Shown here in pieces: positions 1-8,534 of a stretch of 64,000 bases of DNA. Below the pieces are notes generated by a model that saw only the letters and a list, made by a program, of their open reading frames with translations, did no database searches and was not told the origin of the DNA. The first letter of the stretch is position 1; each line of letters begins with the position of its first letter. The DNA is from Bacteroidota bacterium (lineage in GTDB: Bacteria; Bacteroidota; Bacteroidia; Bacteroidales; F082): contig JAEWWJ010000058.1 of NCBI GenBank assembly GCA_023396415.1, forward strand, positions 1 through 64,000, read 5' to 3'. The position numbers and the translations under genes are program-made.

Positions 1-2
1 TT

Positions 3-1012
3 ATGAGTGTCGGTAATGATGAATAAAAAGATTTATCTTAGTGAAAAAATAATTGACATGAATCTAATCAATTTTATGGCTCAATTTCCTGATGAAATAT
101 CTTGTAAATTGAAATTCAAGGAAATGCGAGACAAAGTAGGTGTAACTTGTCGTCATTGTGGTAGCAAAGATCATTACTGGCAAAAAACCATTTGGATGTA
201 TGAATGTAAGCATTGTAAGACCCGAACAACATTACGCAGCGGAACGGTAATGCAGGCCAGCAAGCTTCCGTTTCAACATTGGTTCATAGCTATTCATCTG
301 TTAACCAGTACAAAGAAGCCTTTTTCATCACTTGAAATGCAGAGACAGATAGGCCATAAATTTTATGAACCTATCTGGTATATGATGCAAAAGTTAAGAA
401 AGACAATGGGAATTCGTGACAGCGAGTACCAACTGGATAAGATTGTTGAGTTAGACGAAGGGTTTTTTGAAAGCGTTGATACAGAGATACCAAAAGAAGA
501 TAAACCACTAAACCTAAAGAGAGGGAGAGGTAGTGAAAAGCAATCAAAGGTACTTGTCATGGCATCTACCGTCCATACACTTAAAGCACCTGTTAAGCAT
601 AAAAAGCAAACCAAATTCCGTTATGTTAAAATGATTGTTGTGGATAATTTAAAGGCTAAAACCATTGAAGGGCAAGTCGCCTGTAATATTCGCGACAATG
701 CCTTGATTAAAACAGATAACTATAGGAGTTACAGTAATTTAAAAGACTTAGTTTGGGTTCATCAGGCTCAGACTGTTGTGCCTGCTGATGCGACAAAAGT
801 GCTTCCTTGGGTGCACACGATGATCAGTAATGCTAAGCGAAGTTTACTCGGTATCCATCACATGATTTCAAGAAAATACTATCAGGATTATCTAAATGAG
901 TTTTGTTACAAAGTAAATAGACGATACTTCGGCGATAAACTGTTTGATAGATTGCTATTTGCCTGTGCATCTTATAATTACAAGAAATTTATTCATGTTA
1001 CCTGATACTCAT
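3..1012 (+). mobile_element. IS1595-family insertion sequence, nearly complete
   Basis: The element consists of a single transposase gene between short, imperfect inverted ends. Positions 3-17 read ATGAGTGTCGGTAAT, and the reverse complement of 997-1012 reads ATGAGTATCAGGTAAC; the two match apart from one substitution and one inserted base. The transposase stop codon lies inside the right end. The left flank is outside the window, so neither the outer boundary nor a target duplication can be confirmed. Family assignment comes from the transposase; the end positions are my inference. Confidence 0.6.
16..1005 (+). CDS. IS1595-family transposase (ISXO2-like)
   Basis: DNA transposase that would cut and join the ends of the surrounding insertion sequence. 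Near the N-terminus is a zinc ribbon with Cys pairs at about residues 45/48 and 64/67 (CRHC and CKHC). The ISXO2-like catalytic core follows: first Asp in VELDEGFF (about D147), second Asp in KTDNYRSY (about D234), and SNAKR (about N272), matching the DDN-K catalytic pattern of IS1595 members. The C-terminal DYLNEFCYKVNRRY stretch is also typical. The reading frame is open from a GTG at position 7, but ATG codons at 16 and 19 are better starts; 16 is used here (329 aa). Full length for the family with no disruption, so it may be active. Family-level confidence is high; the start is uncertain. Confidence 0.9.
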   Translation: MMNKKIYLSEKIIDMNLINFMAQFPDEISCKLKFKEMRDKVGVTCRHCGSKDHYWQKTIWMYECKHCKTRTTLRSGTVMQASKLPFQHWFIAIHLLTSTKKPFSSLEMQRQIGHKFYEPIWYMMQKLRKTMGIRDSEYQLDKIVELDEGFFESVDTEIPKEDKPLNLKRGRGSEKQSKVLVMASTVHTLKAPVKHKKQTKFRYVKMIVVDNLKAKTIEGQVACNIRDNALIKTDNYRSYSNLKDLVWVHQAQTVVPADATKVLPWVHTMISNAKRSLLGIHHMISRKYYQDYLNEFCYKVNRRYFGDKLFDRLLFACASYNYKKFIHVT

Positions 1013-1251
1013 TTAAAGAAAATCCATTTCGGTATAAAAATAATCGTTTACTTTGCGAGGTAAATCGGTTTAGATGGTTTTTTGACAGCTTTACATGCAA
1101 AAAGTCAACTCCGAGATAAAAAAGAAAAGGCTGCACATTTTTGAGTTAAATCAGTATTTTTTTCATCATTTCTGCACACACCATTGAAGCGGTTTTGCGA
1201 TAACAAGTGTAAAAGAATGTATGAAAACGTAGAGAATAAAAAGGAACTATC

Positions 1252-3558
1252 ATGCAACAGAGTAGCGTAGAAAAGGCTTTCGGTAGCCAGCAACACCGTA
1301 AAAATCCGGTTAACATACCTTATTTGGTAGTTGAGAATTTCCCTCAATTGGGGTTTTTGACTGCTTTGAGATTTCTCGAATGGGTAGCGGCAAATCCGCA
1401 GGGTGTCATCAGTTTGCCCACAGGAAAGACCCCGGAGTATTTTATTTCATGGACAAAAAAGCTGTTAAAGGAGTGGAACACTGCCGCAGGTAGGCAGTTG
1501 CGTGAGGACAACGGTTTGTTTCTGAGTGAAAAACCCCGGCTTTCGGGCTTGCATTTTGTGCAGATTGATGAGTTTTATCCCATCAGCTCCTTGCAACACA
1601 ACAGCTTCTATCATTACGTAAAAAAATATTACATCAACGATTTTGGCCTTGATCCGTCGAAAGGGCTTTTCATCAACTGTGATGAAATTCATCTGGCCGA
1701 GGATAAGTCCTTTAAAGAAATTTTTCCGGAAGGTGTGGTTGACCTCGATTTGCGTTACCGCGATCCGGTGAATAAGTTGGAAAGACTGCAACAAGAGTCA
1801 ATATATCTGATTGACAATTGGTGCAGCAATTATGAGCAATCCATCAGAGATAAAGGTGGCATAGGTTTTTTTCTGGGCGGAATCGGTCCGGATGGACATA
1901 TCGCTTTCAATACACGGGGTTCCGACCATCATTCGGTTACCCGCCTTACCGCTACCAATTTTGAAACACAAGCCGTGGCCGCCGGCGATTTAGGAGGGAT
2001 CGAAATTGCGCGAAAACGTTTGGTCATCACCATTGGTTTGGGAACCATCACTTACAATCCTGATGCTGTTGCCCTTATTTTTGCTGCCGGCGAAGCCAAA
2101 GCACCGGTGGTTCGCGATGCACTTGAAAAGCCGATTTCTAATATTTATCCGGCTACTGTTTTGGCCAAATTAAAGCATGCTCGTCTTTACCTAACGCATG
2201 GCGCTGCCTCTATGCTCACCGATGCCGTAGAGGCTTACTACCAAAACGGGCCTTGGACACAAGAGAAAACCGACCGCGCAGTGATTGATTTGTGCGGTAA
2301 AATCAACAAATTTGGCAATCGCCTCACCATGGACGACCTGAAGGCCGATCCTTATTGCAGGCTCATTCCTGATCTCAGCGAAAAAACGGTGCTGTCGGTT
2401 GTTGCATCGGTGATGAAAAAAATCGAAAACGGAACACATCCTCTTGGAAACCAAATGTTTTACCATACCGGTCCGCATCACGATGACATTATGCTTGGTT
2501 TACTGCCTCATATCCATCGCCTATCGCGTAATGAAACCAATCAAGCTCATTTTTCGGTTTTAACCTCTGGTTTCACTGCTGTGACCAATAAGTTTTTTAC
2601 CAATATCATGCTTGATTTACTTTCGTTTCTTGAAAAAGGCGAGATACAAATGGTAAAATATCCCGACTTTTTTGACAGCGGCTATCAGCTGAAACGCGAT
2701 AAGGATGTGTATCATTTTTTAATGAAAGTGGCTTCGGGGCAGCCCCGCGAGAGGCGGCGCGGCCTATCGCACCGCATGATTCGAAACATTCTGCAAATAT
2801 GGCCGATTCAAAACGAAGAGCAATTGGTTTTAAAAATTGTTGAGCTGCTTTCAATTACCCGCAAAAGTTACGATGGTCAAAAAATGCCCCCTGAAATCCA
2901 AACGCTCAAAGGTATGATCAGGGAGTTTGAAGAAGAGTTGGTTTGGGCTTGTTTTGGGATGACTTCAAAGGAGGTGCACCATTTACGTTTGGGATTTTAT
3001 ACCGGTGATATATTTACCGAAAAGCCTGATATTGAACGAGATGTAATACCTATTTTGAATCAGCTGCGAAGCCTTCAGCCCACTGCAATCAGTTTGGCTT
3101 TCGATCCGGAAGGCAGCGGTCCCGATACGCATTATAAGGTGCTCCAGGCCATCGCCGAAGCAGTGAGGATGTGGTCAAAAGAAAAGGATTTGAGTCAATT
3201 GTGCGTGTGGGGCTATCGTAATGTGTGGTATCAATTTCATCCTGCCGAGGTTACACACATTGTTCCTGTTTCGCTCAATGCTATGGGTGTTTTAGATAAA
3301 ACCTTTACCAATAGCTATTTAAGTCAAGTTGATGCTTCTTTTCCCAGCTATCGTTTGGATGGAAAATTCAGTGATTTGTCTAAAAAGATTTGGGTGGCGC
3401 AACTCAAGCAAGTTCAATTGTTGCTTGGCAAACCATTTTTTTATCAAAATGAAAGTGCCAGATTGCGGACCACACTCGGCCTGCTCTATTTTAAAGAAAT
3501 GAACGTTGAAACATTTTTAACCTCAGCCCGCGAATTAGAGAAATCGATGGGAGGTTAA
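1252..3558 (+). CDS. NagB-like glucosamine-6-phosphate deaminase domain fused to PIG-L/LmbE deacetylase domain
   Basis: A 768-residue two-domain protein with no signal peptide, so probably cytoplasmic. Residues about 25-340 resemble the NagB/sugar-isomerase fold: a phosphate-loop-like SLPTGKTPEYF, VQIDEFYP (D106, corresponding to the catalytic Asp72 of E. coli NagB) and GIGPDGHIAFNT (D214, H216). Classical NagB has Glu directly after this GHIAFN; here it is Thr221. Residues about 395-700 resemble PIG-L/LmbE de-N-acetylases: PHHDD at 408-412 in place of AHPDDE, and a later GPDTHYKV that supplies a second His. Family knowledge suggests amino-sugar deamination or deacetylation. A GH20 hexosaminidase lies 5 kb downstream, which fits amino-sugar catabolism. 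Similar long fusions occur in other Bacteroidota. The exact substrate is unknown, and calling it simply nagB would overstate the evidence. Confidence 0.8.
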   Translation: MQQSSVEKAFGSQQHRKNPVNIPYLVVENFPQLGFLTALRFLEWVAANPQGVISLPTGKTPEYFISWTKKLLKEWNTAAGRQLREDNGLFLSEKPRLSGLHFVQIDEFYPISSLQHNSFYHYVKKYYINDFGLDPSKGLFINCDEIHLAEDKSFKEIFPEGVVDLDLRYRDPVNKLERLQQESIYLIDNWCSNYEQSIRDKGGIGFFLGGIGPDGHIAFNTRGSDHHSVTRLTATNFETQAVAAGDLGGIEIARKRLVITIGLGTITYNPDAVALIFAAGEAKAPVVRDALEKPISNIYPATVLAKLKHARLYLTHGAASMLTDAVEAYYQNGPWTQEKTDRAVIDLCGKINKFGNRLTMDDLKADPYCRLIPDLSEKTVLSVVASVMKKIENGTHPLGNQMFYHTGPHHDDIMLGLLPHIHRLSRNETNQAHFSVLTSGFTAVTNKFFTNIMLDLLSFLEKGEIQMVKYPDFFDSGYQLKRDKDVYHFLMKVASGQPRERRRGLSHRMIRNILQIWPIQNEEQLVLKIVELLSITRKSYDGQKMPPEIQTLKGMIREFEEELVWACFGMTSKEVHHLRLGFYTGDIFTEKPDIERDVIPILNQLRSLQPTAISLAFDPEGSGPDTHYKVLQAIAEAVRMWSKEKDLSQLCVWGYRNVWYQFHPAEVTHIVPVSLNAMGVLDKTFTNSYLSQVDASFPSYRLDGKFSDLSKKIWVAQLKQVQLLLGKPFFYQNESARLRTTLGLLYFKEMNVETFLTSARELEKSMGG

Positions 3559-3648
3559 TCGCTGGGTCACCCTTATCTTCCTGAAAATTGATGCTGGGCT
3601 TATTTATAAACTTGCTTGATAGGTTTTTTATAAACTGATAGTTTGGAT

Positions 3649-3668
3649 TGCGTCTATATAGAGACGCA
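3649..3668. promoter_or_regulatory. Perfect 7-bp inverted repeat, possible operator
   Basis: TGCGTCT (3649-3655) and AGACGCA (3662-3668) form a perfect inverted repeat around six bases. It sits three bases upstream of the TTG of the promoter that serves the downstream histidine kinase pair. It could be a regulator-binding site or an RNA hairpin; no T-run follows, so it is not a terminator. Confidence 0.4.
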
Positions 3669-3671
3669 TAC

Positions 3672-3702
3672 TTGGAACAGATGAAACATATTTTTACATT
3701 TG
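3672..3702 (+). promoter_or_regulatory. Bacteroidota-type promoter for the sensor kinase pair
   Basis: TTG at 3672-3674, a 20-base spacer, then TACATTTG at 3695-3702, matching the Bacteroidota -33/-7 consensus (TTG and TAnnTTTG). Transcription would begin near 3708, leaving a leader of about 118 bases before the kinase start at 3826. Confidence 0.6.
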
Positions 3703-3825
3703 TATGTTGTCAATATAGAAATTGAAAAGAATAATTATAAGGCTATAACATAAGGATTGTCCGATAAAACAATAGGAAATCTTAAACAAAAAGCATTGAT
3801 TTTTAGTTAAGTAGGAGGCGCACCC

Positions 3826-5982
3826 ATGAACTTCAACCAACCCAGCCTTGTTATTTTACTGTCGGCAGCAATTTCATTTTACCTTGCCGGCCAAGCATGG
3901 AAAAGAAAAAACGATGAGGCCATTTACACTTTGGCATTATTGCTTGTTTCTTCTGCCTTTTGGGCAACAGGCTATTTCTTAGAACTGATTTCAACAACCA
4001 TGTTGCAATTGAGGTTGTTTGGTTGGTTTGCCTACGTGGGCATTACCACAACGCCAATTTTGTTTCTCATATTTGCTTTACGCTACACCCAAAACGACTG
4101 GGTCATCAATGAAAAGCGTGTGGCATTGCTTTTCAGCGTTCCTGTTTTTAGTTTAATAATGCTGGCTACCAACGACTTACACCATCTTTTTTATACTTCA
4201 GTTGCATTGAATTTTGAAGGAGGAATTTACTATCTCAACTTTGAGTATGGCCCTATTTGGTATTTTCATGCAGCGTGGTCGTACCTTTCGGGGTTTTTTG
4301 GTGTTGCGATTTTTTTACGGATGTTGGTAAAGTCAGAAAAAGAAAACAGACTTAAGATATCGTTTTTTATTGTTGGTTCGCTTGCCCCCTACATTGCCAA
4401 CATGCTCTATTTGTTGGGCGTTAGGCCATTTGGTTTCCTTGATTTGTCGCCTTTAGGCTTTATAGTGATGGGTGCGTTGTTGATGCTTGGAGTGGTAAAT
4501 ATGAAACTTTTCGAGATTAAACCTTTTGCCCTTGACTTGCTTTTTGTGAACATCCCCGATCCGATTTTTGTAGTGGATAAAAATCGAAAAATTGCCAACA
4601 GAAACCCGGCTGCCAAAGCGCTTACTGAACGTATTTGTAGGGAGAAGCCGGCTTTGTGCAACAAAAAATTATCCGAAAAAGAAGATGGTCTCTTTCATAT
4701 ATTGACCGATGATTCAACGCTTGACTTTGAAATTGGCGAAAAAATTTATCATCGCGATCAATCGAACATCAAATTACCTGATGGAAAAGTTGTGGGTACT
4801 TTAATCATTTTCAAAGATGTTACCGAAGCAAAAGCAGCCTCCAAAACGATTGAAGAAAACGAAGCGCGCTTTCGCTCGATTCTCGAAAATATGCCCATCC
4901 TCTTAGATGCCTTTGATGCAGAGGGAAATATTATTGTGTGGAACAAGGCTTGCGAAGAAGCTACAGGTTACAGTGCAGCCGAAATTATCGGAAACCCAAA
5001 AGCAATGGAGCTACTATATCCTGATCATGCTTATAGAGAAACTGTTATACGGGCATCTTCCAACGAAAACATGACCCAAAAGTCGTTCCGGCTTGTTGCC
5101 AAAAATGGTCAAGTGCGCACCATTGAGTGGTTTGATATTTATCTGAAGTTGCAAATACCGGGATGGAGCAGCTGGGGTTTGGGTTTGGATGTAACTGAGC
5201 AAAGGCAAATGCAAGAAGCGCTCATTGAAAACGAGAGAAAATTACAAGAGTTGAACGCGAGCAAGGATAAATTTTTCTCCATTATTGCTCACGACCTGCG
5301 GAGTCCATTCAACAGCATTATTGGGCTGAGCGAGCTGCTGGTGGAGTTTGCCCAAGAAAAGGATTTTGATAGCATTGAAAAATACGCGCCTATGGTGTTT
5401 AAAACCGCTAAAAACACCCATGTTTTGCTTGAGAACCTGCTCGAATGGTCGCGTACGCAGATTGGCCAAATTGAATTTAAACCCGAAGCCATTGAAATGT
5501 TTCCCTTTGTGCAGGAAGAGGTGAAAATATTGCTGGAGCAGGCCAATAACAAATCCACGCGCATCTATTTGAAGGGTAGTGGTTCATTTGTGGTGTGTGC
5601 CGACAAACGAATGTTGGGTTCTGTGCTCAGAAATTTATTGTCCAATGCCATCAAATTTTCTTTCTTTGGAGGTCAAATAACCATTGATATTGTGCAAGAT
5701 AACGAGCAATTGATCGTATCCGTTCGGGATGAAGGCGTGGGCATGGATGCGGATCACCTTGAAAAGCTATTTAAACTCGAAGAAAGTTTTACCTCTCCCG
5801 GCACCGGGGGCGAAAAGGGAAGCGGACTGGGGCTGCTCATTTGTAAAGAATTTATAGAAAAACACCATGGTAAATTGTGGGTTAAAAGCCAATTGAACCA
5901 AGGAAGCACCTTCTTTTTTTCGCTGCCACTGCACAGCATTGGTCAACATGTTGTTTTAAACCATCAAGTCAAAAGCCCATGA
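3826..5982 (+). CDS. Membrane sensor histidine kinase with 7TM N-terminus and two PAS domains
   Basis: Sensor kinase of 718 aa. Residues about 5-225 contain seven hydrophobic segments resembling the histidine-kinase N-terminal 7TM region. A first PAS-like domain follows (about 235-335, NIPDPIFVVDKNRKI) and a second at about 345-460. The dimerisation/phosphoacceptor motif FFSIIAHDLRSPFN places the phosphorylated His at residue 489. The ATPase domain shows LRNLLSNAIKF (N box), RDEGVGMD (G1) and GSGLGLLICKE (G2). No receiver or output domain is present. Its stop overlaps the start of the next kinase in an ATGA, so the two are co-translated. The start follows an AGGAGG-like stretch (GTAGGAGGCGC) nine bases upstream, a stronger ribosome site than usual for this phylum. 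The signal sensed is unknown. Confidence 0.92.
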   Translation: MNFNQPSLVILLSAAISFYLAGQAWKRKNDEAIYTLALLLVSSAFWATGYFLELISTTMLQLRLFGWFAYVGITTTPILFLIFALRYTQNDWVINEKRVALLFSVPVFSLIMLATNDLHHLFYTSVALNFEGGIYYLNFEYGPIWYFHAAWSYLSGFFGVAIFLRMLVKSEKENRLKISFFIVGSLAPYIANMLYLLGVRPFGFLDLSPLGFIVMGALLMLGVVNMKLFEIKPFALDLLFVNIPDPIFVVDKNRKIANRNPAAKALTERICREKPALCNKKLSEKEDGLFHILTDDSTLDFEIGEKIYHRDQSNIKLPDGKVVGTLIIFKDVTEAKAASKTIEENEARFRSILENMPILLDAFDAEGNIIVWNKACEEATGYSAAEIIGNPKAMELLYPDHAYRETVIRASSNENMTQKSFRLVAKNGQVRTIEWFDIYLKLQIPGWSSWGLGLDVTEQRQMQEALIENERKLQELNASKDKFFSIIAHDLRSPFNSIIGLSELLVEFAQEKDFDSIEKYAPMVFKTAKNTHVLLENLLEWSRTQIGQIEFKPEAIEMFPFVQEEVKILLEQANNKSTRIYLKGSGSFVVCADKRMLGSVLRNLLSNAIKFSFFGGQITIDIVQDNEQLIVSVRDEGVGMDADHLEKLFKLEESFTSPGTGGEKGSGLGLLICKEFIEKHHGKLWVKSQLNQGSTFFFSLPLHSIGQHVVLNHQVKSP

Positions 5983-8423
5983 ACCAGCAAAGTGAAAACA
6001 ATAATTTTCGCGAAAGCGAAGAAAACGTCCAAAACCTTTGGAACAACGACCAAGTAGGGCTTTTTCGGCTTTACTTAAAACAAGAGAAAACCATAGTCTG
6101 TAATGAGCGGTTGGCCGCCATGAATGGATATGCTTCGGCTGAAGAAATGATGGCTCAATATGACGTCTTTAACAATTTTGTGGATGTTGAGGTACGCAAA
6201 AAAATTCTGGAATCCTTATACAAAAATGGTTCCATCAACAACTTTGAAGCCCGTTTTTATAAGAAAGACAGGTCAGTTTATTGGGTCAGCTTTTCGCTGC
6301 ATTTAAACAATGAAAAAAGTTGTGTTGAGGGTGTGGCTGTGGATATTTCAAATTGCAAAAATGCACAAGAAGCCCTCCTCGAGCGCGAAGCCAACATCAA
6401 AGCCATAGTGGAAAGCTCTTTAGACAGTGTTTGGTCAATGAACACCAACTATGAGATTGAATATCTAAATGAGGTGTTTGCCAATGCTTTTTATCACACT
6501 TTTGGAAAAAAACTTGAAAAAGGAAGCAATATTGTTGAAGCTTTGCCCGATAGCATAAAAGAAGTGTGGAGAGCACGTTACGAAAGGTCATTTTTGAACG
6601 AGCGATTTACCTTTGTGGATGAAATAAGTGCGGGCGGGCAATCCATTTTTATTGAAGTAGCCGTGCATCCCATTGTTATTGATGGCCAAGTGAGGGGTTC
6701 TGCTTTTTATGGGCGTGATATTACCGAGAGAAAAAGAAAAGAATTCCTGCTGAAATACCAAGCCGATTTGCGCGAACTACTCGTTGAGCTGTCGTCGTCA
6801 TTTATCAATCTGCCCTTGGAAAACCTTGAGACCGGCATCCAAGATTCATTGGCAAAAATAGGCGATTTCATTGGGGTTGATCGCTCTTACATCTTTTTTT
6901 ACGATTTTGAAAACAAAGTCGGTCGGTACGCCTACGAATGGTGCAACGAAGGAATTGCTTCATTTATTGATATAGTCCCCTTGGTTTTATTCGATGAATT
7001 TGAGGATTATCTTGAGCAACATTTACAAGGAAAACACCAACAAACTGAGGATGTTGATCTTTATCCCCGAAGTAATCTGCGTGAGCTGCTCAAACGGCAA
7101 GAAATTAAGAGCCTGGTTACCATTCCTTTAATGCGGATGGGCCAGTGTATCGGCTTTGTGGGTTTTGACGCAGTTCGGGGCATAAGACGATTCGAAGACC
7201 ATGAGCTACAGCTGTTTCATGTGTATGCACAGCTGATTGTAAATGTGGTGGAACGCATGAAAAAAGAACAGCAACTCATTGATGCCAAAGAAAAAGCGAT
7301 GGAGGCCGATCGGCTGAAAACGGCTTTTCTTCAAAATATGTCGCATGAAATACGAACACCCATGAATGGCATCTTAGGTTTTGTTGACTTGCTCAAAGAA
7401 CCCGAACTAACGCCTGAAGAAAAAACAAAATACATTGGCATTGTCGAAAAAAGCGGAGAACGTTTGCTCAACACCATCAACGACATCATTGAATTATCAA
7501 AAATTGAATCCGGTCAAGAAAAACTGAGTCTTTCGTCGGTAGATGTGAATAAAATGCTGCACTATTTTTACGACTTTTTTTTGCCCCAAGCCATGGAGCG
7601 CGGGATAAAGCTGACAATTGGAAAGCATACCTTTGCAGATTTTTCGGTGATTCAAACCGACAAGCACAAGCTCGAAGCAGTTCTTGGCAATCTACTCAAT
7701 AACGCCTTGAAATTTACCTTTATCGGTGATGTTGAGTTTGGTAATTATCTGGAAGATAATGCGTTAGTATTCTATGTTAAAGATACGGGCATCGGCATCC
7801 CTCTCGATCGCCAGAAAGTTATTTTTGATCGTTTTGTGCAGGCCGACCTTGAAATCACCCGCCCGCATGAAGGTTCAGGGCTGGGATTGTCCATCGTTAA
7901 AGCCTATTTAAATATGCTGGGCGGCAGCATCAGCCTCGAGTCGGAAGAAGGAAAGGGAAGCCTTTTTCGTTTTCGTTTGCCATACAGCCATATCGCCTTG
8001 CCTGTGTTGACACCTGAGGCGGAACAAAATGCAAATCCGAATATGGTTCCGCTTACAGCCCTCATTGCCGAGGATGATGATATCAGTTTTTTGGTTCTAA
8101 ATAAAATACTTAAAAAACAAAACATCAATGCCATTCGTACTTTGAATGGGTTTGACACCATCACGGCGGTGAAAATGTATCCTGATATTTCTTTTGTGCT
8201 GATGGATATCAAAATGCCTAAAATGAGCGGCTTTGAGGCAACCAAAGAAATTCGGAAATTCAATTCAACACTCCCAATCATTGCGCAAACATCGTATGCC
8301 TTGGTTGGCGATCGCGATAGAGCACTAGCCGCGGGTTGTGATGAGTACATCTCAAAACCCATTGACCGCGATGAGCTGTTTAAGCTGATCATAAAAGTAT
8401 TGGCAAAAAAGGCATTAACCTAA
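5979..8423 (+). CDS. Hybrid sensor histidine kinase with PAS, PAS, GAF and receiver domains
   Basis: An 814-aa protein without clear membrane segments, so probably cytoplasmic. Order: PAS-like domain (about 20-130), second PAS (about 140-255, ending in RDITERKRKE), GAF domain (about 265-420), HisKA with NMSHEIRTPMNG (phospho-His H456), ATPase domain (NLLNNALKF, VKDTGIGIP, GSGLGLSIVKAY) and a C-terminal receiver (about 690-810) with acidic EDDD, phospho-Asp D743 in LMDIKMP and the conserved Lys in SKPID. It overlaps the upstream 7TM kinase by four bases, which suggests that the two act in one pathway. The receiver could be a phosphorelay sink or pass phosphate to an unlinked partner; no output protein is encoded next to it. 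Confidence 0.92.
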   Translation: MNQQSENNNFRESEENVQNLWNNDQVGLFRLYLKQEKTIVCNERLAAMNGYASAEEMMAQYDVFNNFVDVEVRKKILESLYKNGSINNFEARFYKKDRSVYWVSFSLHLNNEKSCVEGVAVDISNCKNAQEALLEREANIKAIVESSLDSVWSMNTNYEIEYLNEVFANAFYHTFGKKLEKGSNIVEALPDSIKEVWRARYERSFLNERFTFVDEISAGGQSIFIEVAVHPIVIDGQVRGSAFYGRDITERKRKEFLLKYQADLRELLVELSSSFINLPLENLETGIQDSLAKIGDFIGVDRSYIFFYDFENKVGRYAYEWCNEGIASFIDIVPLVLFDEFEDYLEQHLQGKHQQTEDVDLYPRSNLRELLKRQEIKSLVTIPLMRMGQCIGFVGFDAVRGIRRFEDHELQLFHVYAQLIVNVVERMKKEQQLIDAKEKAMEADRLKTAFLQNMSHEIRTPMNGILGFVDLLKEPELTPEEKTKYIGIVEKSGERLLNTINDIIELSKIESGQEKLSLSSVDVNKMLHYFYDFFLPQAMERGIKLTIGKHTFADFSVIQTDKHKLEAVLGNLLNNALKFTFIGDVEFGNYLEDNALVFYVKDTGIGIPLDRQKVIFDRFVQADLEITRPHEGSGLGLSIVKAYLNMLGGSISLESEEGKGSLFRFRLPYSHIALPVLTPEAEQNANPNMVPLTALIAEDDDISFLVLNKILKKQNINAIRTLNGFDTITAVKMYPDISFVLMDIKMPKMSGFEATKEIRKFNSTLPIIAQTSYALVGDRDRALAAGCDEYISKPIDRDELFKLIIKVLAKKALT

Positions 8424-8534
8424 CCCTGTTATCAACTTTTGTTGGCCCAAAGTTGTCATACCACCAACAAGACCTCATTGAATAAGCAATAGCACAATCT
8501 TATACTGCATCATAATAAACTTAAACTATTGATA

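Noticed and set aside
1006..1251. Promoter TAnnTTTG before the NagB-like gene
   Set aside because: The closest match (TACTTTG) is one base short; left unassigned.
7904..8392. 162-codon open frame on the minus strand over the receiver domain of the hybrid kinase
   Set aside because: Lies antisense inside a well-supported conserved domain, low-complexity Ser-rich product, no promoter.
8433..8455. CAACTTT/AAAGTTG hairpin after the hybrid kinase as a terminator
   Set aside because: Only 7 bp and no T-run; not reported as a feature.
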